A stretch of 64,000 nt of DNA from Gnetum montanum. Lineage: Eukaryota; Streptophyta; Gnetopsida; Gnetales; Gnetaceae. The DNA is taken from positions 479,901 through 543,900 of the forward strand of contig MNCI01017783.1 of the NCBI GenBank assembly GCA_015680685.1, in the 5' to 3' direction. The position numbers and the translations under genes were made by a program. A model generated the notes under the pieces. The model had not been told where the DNA came from. It saw only the letters and a list, made by a program, of their open reading frames with translations, and did not search any database. This document shows positions 1 to 11,455 of the stretch, in pieces (the first letter of the stretch is position 1; the number at the start of each line of letters is the position of its first letter).

Positions 1-1325
1 TAGCTTCATGGGAATGCCCTTATGGCCTTTCTTGATGCCTAGCCACTCTTCAATGTTTCCTCTATGGTTTAGATCCTTGTTAGTCTTTTCACCTATAGGT
101 AAACCTTCAAAGTGAACACCAAAAAAATATAAAAAGAGATCATTAGTGATTTCAAAGATCACCTGCACATTGTAAACTCCCATGCAGAAGCAGTCAACAC
201 TCTTCATGAAAGAGTCGACAAGGGAAATCATCTTTTCTATTAGGATGTTTGGGTTCATGGCCAAAACGATGTCCATGAGCCCAACTTATTGAAGGTTTTG
301 GGTAATCCTTGTTCGGGCCTTGTGGCATAACCAGTGCTACGAACCATCAACTTGCCATACTTGAAAAGAAGATTGGCCTTAGTGTGTCTTGAGACAATCA
401 CTGTGACCTCCCTGGACTTAGCTGTAGCTATAGTAAACAAAAATAGAATCATAAATGTGATGGAAATGTAAAAATAAAAAATGCATGAAAAGAAATAAGT
501 AATACAACTTACTTGGCACAAACAGTGTGGGGAATTGTGATACCTGGATTGAAACTTCTTTCACAGTGGGTACCCAGGATGCCCACTCAACATCCAACTA
601 GCCAAGATGCCAACACTTCACATAGGATTTGAAGTACTTAGTAGGGTAATTTGCCATGTCCACCCCAATTTTCCCTATGACACTAGCACACATGTTCTCA
701 GCAGATGAGAACTCTTGTAGGGCTGTTTGGACTAGGGCTGATGTCCCTTCTATGTCGTGAAAGCTACCTTCATCAACAAAAAATCTAGCGATAGGAAAAA
801 GGTTAATAAGCATTCCAAGTCATGAGATAAAAAAATAATATAAAAATAATATTCATCATAGTAATAGGGCTCACCCTCTAGCGTAGTAAATTGTTTTAGG
901 TGGGTTCTGGAAGGCTGTGCCTACATGGTGGGAAATAAATATAGTGTTGTATTTATGATAGCACTTGAACTCGGGCATCTACTAGATCTAAGAAAAGGGT
1001 CTGAGACCTCTTAGGCATTGACTCAAGATCCTTTCCCCTTCACCTTTAGTAGGTTCATTCAACATGAATTTTAAAATGCCTCAGTTTGCCCTAGGCAACA
1101 ACATTTCCACTAGGACACCTACTGCTTCAGCAAACAAGTGTGACCATATCATTAGACTAAAATGGTGAAGTAGAAATTCTTAGAATTCCTATGCATCCTC
1201 TTGGAACTAGACAGCCTGGTGTCCTATGCATGCATGCAGTGTAGGGACATTGGGAATGGGATTGCTCATATAGCACATGATCCCTACTAGTTCAATCATG
1301 GCTAGGGTAGGTTTCAGTAGGACCC
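1..1325 (-). pseudogene. Decayed three-exon protein-coding remnant, unidentified
   Basis: On the minus strand three open stretches are joined by short introns with GT-AG ends. Exon 1 runs from about 1325 (after a CACTGCAG acceptor) to 875. Intron 1 is 874-785 (GTGAGC donor, pyrimidine-rich CTAG acceptor). Exon 2 is 784-513. Intron 2 is 512-428 (GTAAGT donor, ACTATAG acceptor). Exon 3 is 427-1 and leaves the window. The reading phases agree across both introns, which argues that this was once a spliced coding gene. Exon 1 has about seven in-frame stops, exon 2 has one, and exon 3 shifts frame near 290, after which it is open to the edge. Readable blocks include EFLLHHFSLMIWSHLFAEAV in exon 1 and MISLVDSFMKSVDCFCMGVY in exon 3. 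I recognise no family. It may be an antisense extra ORF of a neighbouring Tat-type retrotransposon, a known phenomenon in that lineage, or a dead host gene. Confidence 0.45.
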
Positions 1326-1479
1326 TGCAGTGCCATAGTAGTGAAAATGTCAGTGTTGAAAAAGGGGTAATAAAAATGATAAAACTAATATACAAACAAT
1401 GCAAAAAGAAAAGAAAAATTTAAAATTTTTTTTAACTATTGGTCACACTTCTTATAGAGCATAACACTTTCTAAACAAA

Positions 1480-1870
1480 ATTTTCTTTAAGTGTTTGTCA
1501 CTTTGCCATGGAGTGTGATGACTATGGAACAATTGAAAAAATTTGAAAAATTTTTCTAAGTGTCGATCATGCTCCTAGGTAACATGGAAACTTCAGAGTC
1601 ATTGATAGAAAAAAAGTTGCACAAATTCTTGAAGTGTTTGTCATGGCTGTAAAATAACTAGTAAAGATTTGAAAACAATTTTGTAAGTGTTGGTAACGCT
1701 CCTAGGGAGCATGAAAATTGCAGAATGTGCAGAAATTTTCCAAGTGTTGGTCATGCTCCCAAGGAGCGTGACAATGGCAGAATGTAAAAAAATTTTCCAA
1801 GTGTTGGTCATGCTCCTAGGGAGCGTGACAATGTTGAAATGTGCAAAATTTTCCAAATGTAGAACGTAAT
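1480..1870. repeat. Tandem array of about 57-bp units centred on a palindrome
   Basis: Three clear units start near 1686, 1742 and 1799. Each reads AAGTGTTGGTCATGCTCC, then a mirrored GGAGCGTGAC, then an A/T-rich spacer ending AATTTTCC. Two weaker units lie near 1490 and 1553. The core is close to the palindrome GTCACGCTCC / GGAGCGTGAC, with CG to TG decay. No coding potential is seen. Confidence 0.7.
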
Positions 1871-2282
1871 AGTCCCAAAATTTTTCTAATTTTTTGGTCA
1901 CACTCTCAAGGACGTTTAGAGCTTGATAGTCGGCCTAGGACACTCATGGAATCCTTGTCTCGTCCTGCCATACGGAACACACAAGAAACCCTTGTTATGT
2001 GACATGGGACATGGAATGCCCAAAACCCTCCAAAAACCTTTCAAGCCTTGCTTAGACTTACACCTCACGCATAGTCTATGGTCTGCTATGACCTTAAATT
2101 GGCAATTTTGTGACCAATCGAGGCTGCAAAAAAGAACACAAAAAGTAATACATGAATAAATCACTTTAGATACTGCATAGTTAATTTTCATAAGCATTTT
2201 TTCCTTATTTTATGCATGTTTCTTCATTAAAATAGGTGTTGGTTGATGTTTTTCTAGTTATCTTGCAGGATCTCTTGAGAAA
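1871..2282. other. Non-coding leader of the Tat-like element
   Basis: No gene is seen. Around 2073-2103 there is a single unit (GGTCTGCTATGACCTTAAAT) of the tandem repeat that is amplified at 5768-6085, downstream of pol. This suggests the stretch belongs to the same element. No convincing LTR end or primer-binding site was found here. Confidence 0.4.
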
Positions 2283-3800
2283 ATGAATGCATACAAGAGT
2301 CTTCATTTGCCTTTAGCCTTGACTGGACCTTATGGAAAACTCCCAAGATGCATAAACACAAAACTTTTGGACTTCAAACTACTTCCTTATGACACCAACA
2401 TAGCATCCCTAGAGACATCACTAGATTGGCCAAAACATCTAGTCCAAGCTCTAGACTTAGAAGTAGGTGACGTGACTGAAGATCCCCTCATATAAGTCCC
2501 TGTAACAACATGTAAAGATGAGGCAAAAAAATTGAAGCTTTGTTCCTTACTAGAGCCTCAAACCCAACAAAGCATCTCTAGAGTTCTTAGTGATAATGTC
2601 AAGGTGTTTGCATGGTCTTATGAAGACATGCCAAGCTTAGACCCACATATAATACAACATAACATTATCTTAGATCTGAATGTTAAACTAGTTATACAAA
2701 AGGTTCATAAAATCAAGCCTTAGATCGTGTTAGCTGCCTGTGATGAGATCACTAAACTTTACCAAGCCAATTTCATCTAGGCAGTTGACTATGCAGACTG
2801 GGTTTCAAAAATTCTAGTTGTTCCCAAGAAAAATGGAGGTATACACATTTGCATAGACTTCTAAGAATTAAACAAGGAAACCATTAAAGATGATTTTCCA
2901 TTGCCTAGTATTAAACAACTCGTTGATACTATGGCTAGTCATGCCTTGTTGTCCTTCATGGATAGGTTCTTAGGGTACAACCAAACTCGCATCAACCTAG
3001 AGCATTAGCTTACAACTACTTTCATGACCCCCCTGGGGTACATTTTGTTATACAATGATGCCCATTGGATTAAAGAATGCAAGAGCAACATATCAATATG
3101 TAATGACATACATCTTTAGTGACTATCTGCTAGAATTGCTTAATGACTATGTTGATGACATAGTAGTTAAGTCCAAAATGGCTCATGAGCCCACAAATGA
3201 CTTAGACTATGTTCTCAAATGTTGTCATAGACATGACCTTAGGCTTAATCCCAAAAAGTATGTCTATGGCGTTAAAACTAGTTGCATGTTAGGCTTTGTG
3301 GTATTAGAAATAGGAATATGCGTAGACCCCGACAAGGTTAAGGCTATCACCAATTTGGCACCACTAGCAAACCTTAAGGAGCTATGTGGATTACAAGGTA
3401 GGATACAATTCATACATAGGTTTATCACAAGGTTGACTAATAAGTTGCAACCAATGCAACACCTACTCAAAAAAGGGGTCAACTTTGAGTGGATAGCTCA
3501 ATGCCAATAGGCATTTGGCAACCTAAAAAAAGACCTAGCTCAACTTCCAACAGTTTATCCTCCACAAAGAGATAAATTGTTCTACATCTACCTTACAACC
3601 TTAGACACATCCATTACTTCCTTTCTTTGTCAAAAGTGAGATGATGGTTCTGAGGTTCCTATTTGCTACCTAAGCCATGCATTAGTAGCACATGAGACAA
3701 AATATAATGATGTGGAGAAAAACTATCTTGCCTTAGTCTTTGCGCTTAAAAAATGGAGACACTACCTTTTTCGTAGCTAAGTCAATGTCATCTACAAGAG
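2283..3800 (+). pseudogene. Ty3/gypsy Tat-lineage pol: reverse transcriptase and RNase H, broken
   Basis: This would copy the element RNA into DNA. An N-terminal linker is at 2283-2495. The block FAWSYEDMP at about 2607, which normally precedes the RT domain, is followed by VPKKNGG (about 2820) and FMDRFLGYN. The catalytic motif YVDDIVVKSK is intact near 3150. This YVDD form, as opposed to FMDD, is typical of Tat and many other gypsy RTs. The classical RNase H region, with an E-K-N-Y-L-A-L-V-F-A-L-K-like block, is at about 3700-3770. Several in-frame stops (near 2720, 2862, 3007 and 3508) and at least one frameshift near 3050 make it non-functional. No protease or gag could be recognised upstream. 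Family assignment is firm at gypsy level and good at Tat level because of the second RNase H downstream. Confidence 0.85.
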
Positions 3801-4029
3801 CAATGTACTTAGGGCTATTACAACAAACATATATGAAAGTAGTAGAATAGCAAGATGAAAGGTAATACCTGTAGAGTTTGACCTACACTACATAGTGTAG
3901 GCATCCATAAAAGGTCAAGCAATAGCTGCACAACTCATGACTTCACCCATAGATGATCAAGCAATGATAGATCCAGAATTATCAAATGAGCATGTTAGTA
4001 GTATAAGCCAAGTACTTGCAAATTTCGAG

Positions 4030-4420
4030 GCTATTTTACACTTTGATAGTGCTTTGACCACGCAAGGTGGTAGTGTCATTGCTATTATCACATTTTCCTC
4101 TAGAGAGATCTAACCCTTCACATACCACTTTGCTTTTCTTTGTACAATCAACATGGTAGAGTACGAAGGTCTCCTTAGAGGCATTTTTGTAGCTCAAGAG
4201 TTAGGAATTCAAAACTTAGCAGTCCAAGGTGATTCGTAGCTAGTTATTAACCAAGTCACAGATGTGTAAACTTGTAAAGCACAACATCTAAAACCTTACT
4301 GTGATTTGACAAAACACTTTCTTAAATAATTTGCAAGCATAGATTTCCAACATATCCCCCACAATGAAAATGCCATAGCTAACACACTAGCTACTTTAGC
4401 CTTAAGCATATCACCAAACA
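4030..4420 (+). pseudogene. Second (archaeal-type) RNase H domain of a Tat-lineage element
   Basis: The plus strand encodes a broken RNase H fold with the blocks MVEYEGLLRGIFVAQELGIQ (about 4152-4211), VQGDS followed by LVINQVTD (about 4222-4262), and HIPHNENAIANTLATLAL (about 4345-4400). These match the extra RNase H that plant Tat elements carry between the normal RNase H and integrase. In the first block the acidic catalytic position (AEYE in relatives) is kept as VEYE. Stops interrupt it near 4113, 4239 and 4267. Its presence is the best evidence that this copy is Tat-lineage and not Athila like the other elements here. Confidence 0.75.
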
Positions 4421-4699
4421 TGTTCTCTACTTTGCATACTTTAATAGTGGATTTCACTAAACCTATAATTCATGCAATAAGCATCACATATATAAGTATA
4501 ACTCATGCCCAAGAATGGTATGACAACATCAAGGCATACCTCCAATAGGGAGAGCCCCCACAAAACTTAACATCTGCCCAAAAGGACATAGTGTGAAAAT
4601 GATCATGGCAGTACATCCTCATAGGTGATAGTACCTTATGTTGTAGATCCTATGATGGGATATTGTTAACCTTTGTTAGTAGCAGTGAAGCATAAAATA

Positions 4700-5745
4700 T
4701 CATTGACCAAGTCCATGAGGGACTATGTGGGGGTCATATAACTCCTAGGAAAATGGCAAGAAAAATTAGACATCTAGGCTATTACTAGCCTTACATGGGG
4801 CACAATTGTGTCTCCAAGGTCAAGACATGTGACATGTGTCAGCAACATGGGAGTTTAATGCATGTGTCACCTACTGAATTACATACTATGTAGATCATGT
4901 GGCCATTTCAACATTGGATGTTAGACATCATAGGGCCTATAATGCCTAAGTCTTCCATAGGACACAACTTCATCATTACTGCAACTAAGTATTTTACAAA
5001 GTGGGTTGAAGCTATCCCCCTTACGAAGACAACATCTCAACAAGTTTGTAAATTCATTCTTGACAACATAGCGACCTGATTTGGTCTCCCCATGACTATA
5101 TTTATGGACAATGGGCCATAATTTAGTAGTGTAGAAACCAAAGCTTTATGTAAAAAACTTGGCATCAAACACTCTTTTTTGTCACCATACTACCCTTAGG
5201 TGAATGGTCAAGTAGAGGCTACAAATAAGGTCATCATCAACCTCCTGAAGAGGATGCTTAACAATAGTAAGCAACGATGGCACGAACAATTAGTCTATGC
5301 ACTATGGACCTACCACATGACATGTAGAACTACAACAGGTAAAACAACATATAGTATTGTGTATGAATCTGAAGTAGTGTTGCCTCTTGAATTGTAGGTC
5401 TCGTCACTCCACATGATCCTTTTGAACTTCATGGATGAGGTTCAAAACAATGAGTTGAGAACCATCGACCTTGACTCTATATAGGAGGAGCACATTTGAA
5501 TGCTTGATCGCATTGAGTGGTACCAAGAGAAGCAACGACAAAAGCATCACCACAATCAACATCAATGCCAAATCAAGAAAGGGGACCTAGTCCTCAAGAT
5601 CATCTACGAGCCTAAGGCCTTTCTTAGTCACTAAGGCATATGACAATGGAGCCTTCAAGCTTACTGGTCTAGATGGCGATGAGTTTGCCAATCTTGTCAA
5701 CCAATCGTACCTGAAGCCATACTACACCTGACATGCAGTATTCCA
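4700..5745 (+). pseudogene. Integrase of the Tat-like element, broken
   Basis: Integrase would insert the DNA copy into the chromosome. The zinc-binding HHCC module is visible at about 4712-4855 (HEGLCGGHITPRKM, ending CDMCQQHG). The catalytic core follows with the first Asp in WMLDIIGPI (about 4915), the second in MDNGP (about 5106) and the Glu in NGQVEATNK (about 5200). All three acidic residues are present. A C-terminal KKGDLVLKI block is near 5577. Stops occur at about 4786, 4891, 5078, 5119, 5197 and 5395, so no functional enzyme is made. The open segments 4897-5079 and 5200-5397 are its longest intact pieces. Confidence 0.85.
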
Positions 5746-5767
5746 TCAACAACAAAAGAAAGGTAAA

Positions 5768-6085
5768 TAGATGTCCGCTATGATGTTAAACTAGCATAGA
5801 TGTCCACTATGATGTTAAATTGGCACCAAATGTCCACTATGACATTAAACTAGCATAGAATGTCCTTGGGCTATGACATTAAACTGGCATGCATAGCTTG
5901 GTCCGCTATGACCTTAAATTGGCCATCCACCATTTGCTACGATGTTAAACTAGCACAGTGGTCTACTAGGACCTTAAACTAACACATCACAATCTCCCAG
6001 ACCTTAAACTAGGATTAGGATTTGCTGGGACCTTAAACTAGCATAATAGGTAGTCTACCAAGACCTAAAATTGGGTTTGTGAGTT
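5768..6085. repeat. Tandem array of about 28-38-bp units in the element 3' region
   Basis: About ten degenerate units carry the core CTATGATGTTAAACTAGCA or CTATGACCTTAAATTGGC, usually preceded by TGTCC or GGTC. They follow the integrase end directly. Unit length drifts and the last units (6000-6085) are the most diverged. Tandem repeats in the 3' untranslated part of Tat-type elements are known in other plants. One isolated unit also lies upstream of pol near 2073. Confidence 0.75.
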
Positions 6086-7619
6086 AGCACCTACACTACA
6101 ACATACATGGTTTTGCAAATAAGTGAGCGAGAATACTTCCAATCTTCTGTTGCCTATCCAAAACTCTTAGGAAGGATGGGGTGGGGCATTGTAGTTCCAG
6201 AATGAAGTTCACATTGTCAAGGAAAAATCCTATAGGACATTTGCAACGTTGCTATCCCTGGCATCTTGCTAATCTTTCAGAGCTACCGTAACCACCACCA
6301 ATCATTCTAGTTATAGCTCTTATCGTCAGTAGCACTTGCTAGAGTCCTAGCAGTATGGTGGCCTAGCCATAGCACTACCATCCTCCGGCCCTTACCATCA
6401 CAATGAAAGAGCATTTGGCGGTGTGGCCCCTCGTCCTACAGCTAAGTTTCCTGGATTCTATCTTTGGTGAGAACTCCTAAGCACCTGCATCACCATTTCT
6501 CCTAGCCATTTGAGTGCTCACTTCTAGTGTGGTTGTTGGAGCTTTCTAGCCTACCATCATCGATGCCTACACTGGCCTTCCTGCTTTGGACATTGTACGA
6601 AACTAATGTAGCACTCAAAACCCTTGCAATGCCCCTGGTAGATAGGATTTTGTCCTTATCTCACATGGTGATTATTTTTCTTGTTTTCTCTATGTTGCAT
6701 TTGCAAGATGAAGCCTAGGTGGTACCATTCAAGGGTTCATTTCATTGTGATGGCAAGGCACTACATTGTTCCAATGTGTCCGCCCCCGGCTTGCCTAGCT
6801 ACTTAAGAGTGCACATCCCTACTATCCCCTCAACCAACCCAACCTCTACCTCTTGATCTTGCAATCTTCCACATCCCTTTCAAGCTCTCCCAATGCACAT
6901 GTAACCTTTCCTATAGTTAGCTACTGAACCCATGGTAGACGTAACACAACTCATCCCATGGGGAGCCTTTGTGGGCTGGTCAAAGCCCCAAATGGATGTA
7001 ACATAACTCATCCTGGGGAGGAAACACATATCATATAGATGCAACACGATTGCCTCTAAGAAAATATGATGCACAATTCACCTAGCAATAAAAAGAAGAA
7101 GAAGAAGATGTATGTGAAGAAAAGAAGAAGAAAAAAGGGGAAAGAAAATGGGACAAGTCAAGTGCCCAAGTCAAATGGCATAGTTACCATTTTGCAACCA
7201 GTCTAGCCTTGGATTGACCGTCTCATAAGCACTCCGGTGAGAGGTTGAAATCCAAAGGGTAGAACACCTTCACAAGCTAACTCATTCACAAAAACTCCAA
7301 TAAGGGATCATGCTATGGTGATAAGCCACCATGACATTACATCCCACAGATATCCTTTCCATCCATTATTCCTTGACCCATCTCCCTAAACTATTCTTTA
7401 TCACACCTCATTACCTTGGCACTCTCAAGCATAGCAAAGCATCGTCCAAGCAGACACTAACAAATGATATTGGTGTCATGTTCATCATGGTGTTTCATAT
7501 TATTTGTCAATGTCCCTTGGGCCAATCCTCTAGATTTCAACAAAGGTGGGCCAATGAAACACCACTAATTTTTAGCTCCTGCAGTTGAATGGTAGATTTG
7601 TCTAAATGTCAAAACTTGA
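6086..7619. other. Non-coding stretch, probably the 3' part of the Tat-like element
   Basis: No gene could be supported. Short direct repeats of GTAGACGTAACACAACTCATCC type lie at about 6935-7015. A purine-only-like tract of AAG/GAA units at about 7083-7150 (ending AAAAAAGGGGAAAG) could be a polypurine tract, but no LTR start could be confirmed after it. Confidence 0.3.
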
Positions 7620-8310
7620 TCAAAATGTTTCTAAGTTTGGTGTCACATTGTGTAGCATAGACATGGTAGCACACTAGGAGTCATATTTTTTGCAAAAGTT
7701 TTTTAAGTTTGCCTACTATGCTACCTAGCATAGCTAGCGTAGCACATGCTTCCAAGGCCAGTTTGCACAAATGTCAAGCCATAAGTAGTCAAGAGTCACT
7801 TGGGATGGACTATATAGTTTGGCAAATTTTCTATCTCCTAGGCTATCAAGCTCACTACACTCTCTAGCTCACCTAGCTTGACACATGTCCTAGTTGCTAG
7901 TCCACCCAAGTACTAGGCTAGAGGTTGTCAAAAGTGCTCAGGATGGACAAAACAATTTGGAAAATTTCTATCTTTTGGGCTTATCATGATTTGCTATGCT
8001 ACACAGCATAAACAGTGTGACACAGGTTTTAGGGCCAAATTTTTCTAAGTGTTGGACCAAAACTTTGTCAAGCTATTTAGACATGGGAGATGCATTTTCT
8101 AACTTTTGAGGTTGCTTGTCTTGCTGCACCCCAGAGTGTGGTCAGTGTGCCATGAAAAAACATTGCAAATTTTGAAAAAATTCATCAAAGTGTTGGTGCT
8201 ACACTTTAGTACGCTGCACAACATAGATAGCATGATGAGCCAAAATCTACAAAAAGTTTCGAAGTGTTCACGCTATGCTCCATCATGTTGTGCAACATAG
8301 ATAGCGTGAC
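7620..8310. repeat. Degenerate palindromic repeat region
   Basis: Repeated units contain AAGTGTTGG or AAGTTTGG followed by imperfect palindromes built from CACGCTATG, a centre such as TTGTGCAACAT, and ATAGCGTGAC. The clearest one is at about 8265-8310. The layout resembles the 1480-1870 array, though the palindrome core has a different sequence. The two regions lie on opposite sides of the Tat-like pol. Confidence 0.5.
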
Positions 8311-9168
8311 GCATGGAAAATGCCTCTGAATGCCTTTAGAAGATCCTAGAACTCAGCATCAACCTTCATTTCAGCTTTGATGTCCCTCTAGCAGCTAAGA
8401 TTAGCAATTTTCTTTTCTTTTGCACCTCCTATTGATTCCCAAAATTGTCCCTATGCTTGACCCTACTCAGAGGAGGGAGAAGACATAGTCCTAGAGCGTA
8501 TACTCCAAGTTGCATGTGTTTTGGCATTGTTTGTAGGTACATGGCGGTCCTTAAAAATTTGGCACATGTAGTCTAGGTAGTGTGGTCATAGTTTGGCAGA
8601 TTCTTAGTTCCCGTTCTTGTCCTGTAGAGCATTACACTTTGAGCTTAACACTTAGAGCTTGACACTTTGAGTGTAACATGTCAACATGACTTGTTCACAC
8701 CCATGCTATGTGGGACCTAGGCCATGTTGCATCTAGTCCACATCTCACATCAACCATAGCCCTATAAATACCTTGATAATCAACATTTTAGAGGTTGATC
8801 TGCAAATCATTCTAAGCATCAAGCATTAGGGATCTCTTAGCATCTTCATCACTCTGGCACTTGAGCACTTGATCTTGATTCCTGGCTGAGTACTGTGATC
8901 GATTTTTTCTTACGCTTGCACAACATGACGACTGTAAAGTCAGTAAGTCTATCCTCCTCTACAGCTGCTAGCACCATGTCCATAATGTCCCAAAGACTGT
9001 GACCACACTACCACATCACCCTACTATGCTTGTTTGACATTATGTACCAATTTCACACATTGTTTAATCAAGAGTTAGATTCCCTAGTCTTGGTGTGGTG
9101 CATTTCTTCACCTAAACTCTCATTTCATTTTCCTTTAGCATGTGTTTCAAATTTTAGCATAATTTCCT
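8311..9168. other. Non-coding, possible LTR of the Tat-like element
   Basis: No coding region. A GAGGAGGGAGAAGA purine tract (about 8471-8484) is followed by a short ACACTTTGAGCTTA-type repeat (about 8635-8680) and a TATA box in CCCTATAAATACC near 8760. The sequence after it resembles an LTR transcript start. I could not find a matching second LTR, so this remains a guess. Confidence 0.25.
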
Positions 9169-9559
9169 ATGTTTCCTATTGCTAATATGTATTTTTTTCT
9201 TATTCATGATACTATTTTTGGGCTTTTGCGAATGGTTATTGTTACACAATGTAAGTCCATATCTAATCGACCAGACTATTTAGGCACCCCATTTCCATTT
9301 TCTCTAGCACGGCCCTCCCACAGACTCGAGGTTAGGTTGTACCCCCACAGACTTCTCGGACTTCTTTGCTTTATTGTAGTAGTGCCCTCTTTAGGAGTCA
9401 TACTTCTCTCTCTCTTCATGTCTATTCCTGTTTCTTCATGGTTCACACTTTACATTTTCTTCATCAAAGTATCTTGGGTGATAGTCATGTTGATCATGAG
9501 TCTAACGTCTTTTCCTATCATGATTTCTGTACCTTTGTTTCCTTAGATTAGAGTCCACC
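9169..9559. other. No supported gene
   Basis: A 125-codon plus-strand open stretch exists (9169-9546), but it is low-complexity, hydrophobic and unlike any family I know. It probably arises by chance from T-rich sequence. It lies between the Tat-like element and the 5' fragment of element G. Confidence 0.3.
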
Positions 9560-10242
9560 AATGATCATAAGGATGAAAATGAAGTCGTGGAAGAATGACA
9601 CTAGCTATTTCTCCTTCTGTGACTCTTGTATTCTACCCTCTATGATCTAGTAGAAGCTATTGGCCTTGAGTCCCACCTATACGTAGATTCTATTACTTCT
9701 CTTCTTGGTATCTCTACTAAAGCTAAATGTAGTTGCATGTTGACAAGTTCTTCTAGATGAATAATAGTTGTTTGGAAATGGAATTCATGATCTTGGTGGA
9801 GTTTCTCCACTACAAATGCATCACCATCAAGTTCTTCCAAGATAACATGAGAGTTAATCTACTTTTCCTTATTGTGCACGTGTTTGGTTTGCATAGTAGC
9901 ATCTCTCTACACTTGTGCCTTTGTGGATTAGTAGGGTCTTATCATGTGTTTGGTCACATGGTATCCTTCTTGCACATGGCTCAAATTCATTTCCCTTAAA
10001 GTTGTTTGAAGCATGGTGGGTGTTGAATGCTCTAGAGGTAGAACAATGTTGTCCTATAGGTCTCTTCACCTTAACTACCCATCTTGGTAAAAGATGAATG
10101 TGAAATTAGGATAGTAAGGATCATTATGAACATATGAGATTCTTATCTGCATAGGCACACTCTAGTCTTCATGATCATTTGTTCTATAATTACCTCTTTT
10201 TATCTCTTTGGTAGGTGATAATTTCTATTTAGTTGAAGCCAT
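9560..10242 (-). pseudogene. N-terminal gag fragment of Athila-like element G
   Basis: The minus strand has a start codon at 10242 (MASTK...) in the same place relative to the primer site and LTR as the gag starts of elements B2 and C. A proline/tyrosine-rich N-terminus follows, and the open piece 9840-9640 is in the same general direction. Nucleotide similarity to the gag start of B1 (35700-35860) is visible, for example the CATCTTGGT...GATGAATGTGAAATT block. Several stops are present. The rest of gag and all of pol are missing, because the element is cut off near 9500 against the Tat-like element. Confidence 0.55.
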
Positions 10243-10368
10243 GTTATGAGTGTGATGCTTATGTAAGTGTGTGTGTTATTAAAATTCATTTAAGAATATG
10301 AAAGTTGACTTTATATTTCTAGATACAAAAAAATTTGTAAAATCAATTACTTAGCACACATTGACACA

Positions 10369-10386
10369 TCCTTGGCAATAGTGCCA
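10369..10386 (-). other. Primer-binding site of element G (tRNA-Asp type)
   Basis: On the minus strand it reads TGGCACTATTGCCAAGGA, two bases after the LTR end. It fits the known Athila/Tat primer site complementary to tRNA-Asp (TGGCGCCGTTGCCGGGGA), with mismatches mostly of CpG-decay type. Confidence 0.7.
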
Positions 10387-10387
10387 A

Positions 10388-11209
10388 TGATGAGTAGTAG
10401 AGTATCCCAACACTCTACCATACAAGTCATGAGTGCCAATGCAAAACCAGATCATAATCTACAAATGGACAATGTTATTATACTAGTAATTGAGGAGTTC
10501 AAGATCATTGTCTTCCCACCTTGAGCTAGTGAAGTTAAGATGTATGGCATAGCTTTCAGTGAGACATATGATTACTAATGTTGATTGGCTCTTAGTGCTC
10601 CTAGAGGTAAATATGATAAAAATGAATATTATATCCTAAGTTTAAGTAACATAAGAATGTAAATCTATTCTATCTTAGAGTGATGAACATACCTTCTTGG
10701 TTTTCTGTTCATGCTTGGACTTGTGTAGTTATCACTAGGATTACCAAGTGGAATTACTACTGGGTGAACCAAGCAACACCACTACTAGATTACCAAATAA
10801 CTACACTTAGTGTTTGAAACCATTCGTATCCATACTGCATACAAGGAGATAAAGTAAAGTAAAGTGCTTCAGAAAGTAAAGTGTTAAGCTAGGAAAATAG
10901 TAAAAATTGTGCTAAGTGAATGATTAGAAACTAAGAAATGATGCAATGATGAGGAGCAATCTTGATTTTTATTTCTACCATGACCTGTATCAAAGTACAA
11001 CTCATTCAAATAAATACTCTAGTCAATTTCTAAACATCACATTATGGGCATTCACTTCTATCACTAAGTCTATGGAAACAAAGTGCAAGAGGCTACCTAA
11101 GGTTGAAATGAAAAAGTTATTGGATTATACATCCAAGTGTTGTATTTATAGGGCTACACATATCCCGAGACATGGCATCGATGATGACATAGCATGAGTT
11201 ATGACATCA
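10388..11209 (-). repeat. 5' LTR of element G
   Basis: It starts TGATGAGTAG on the plus strand and ends GACATCA, directly beside the primer site. It is collinear with the other LTRs of the family: a TTACCAAGTG-like block near 10740, an AATCTTGATTTTTATT block near 10960, and a minus-strand TATA box in the plus sequence TGTATTTATAGGG near 11140. No partner LTR lies in the window. Confidence 0.65.
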
Positions 11210-11455
11210 TTTCAATGATATCATAGATACGATATTGCTTCACAATAAAAATTATCTTTATTACCACTTATCCATCCCAAGCCCAATTTAGGTAAGAACT
11301 TAATGCAAGTATAAAGCAAGTGAATGAAGTCATTAGAATAGGTAAATGGATTGCAAAAAACAATAAAAGCTCATAAATCACTTCAAAAAAATCTTGAAAG
11401 TAAATGACCAAGTAAACATGATACAAGCACATAACCAACAAATATATACCAACAT

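Noticed and set aside
1100-1330. Faint resemblance of exon 1 to ubiquitin-specific protease boxes (a CYM motif and a QEDA-EF-EFLL block)
   Set aside because: The two boxes are only about 25 residues apart instead of the usual much longer distance, the glycine/asparagine pattern of the Cys box is missing, and no His box was seen.
9169-9551. 125-codon and 61-codon plus-strand open frames
   Set aside because: Hydrophobic, T-rich low-complexity translation, overlapping frames, and no family resemblance.
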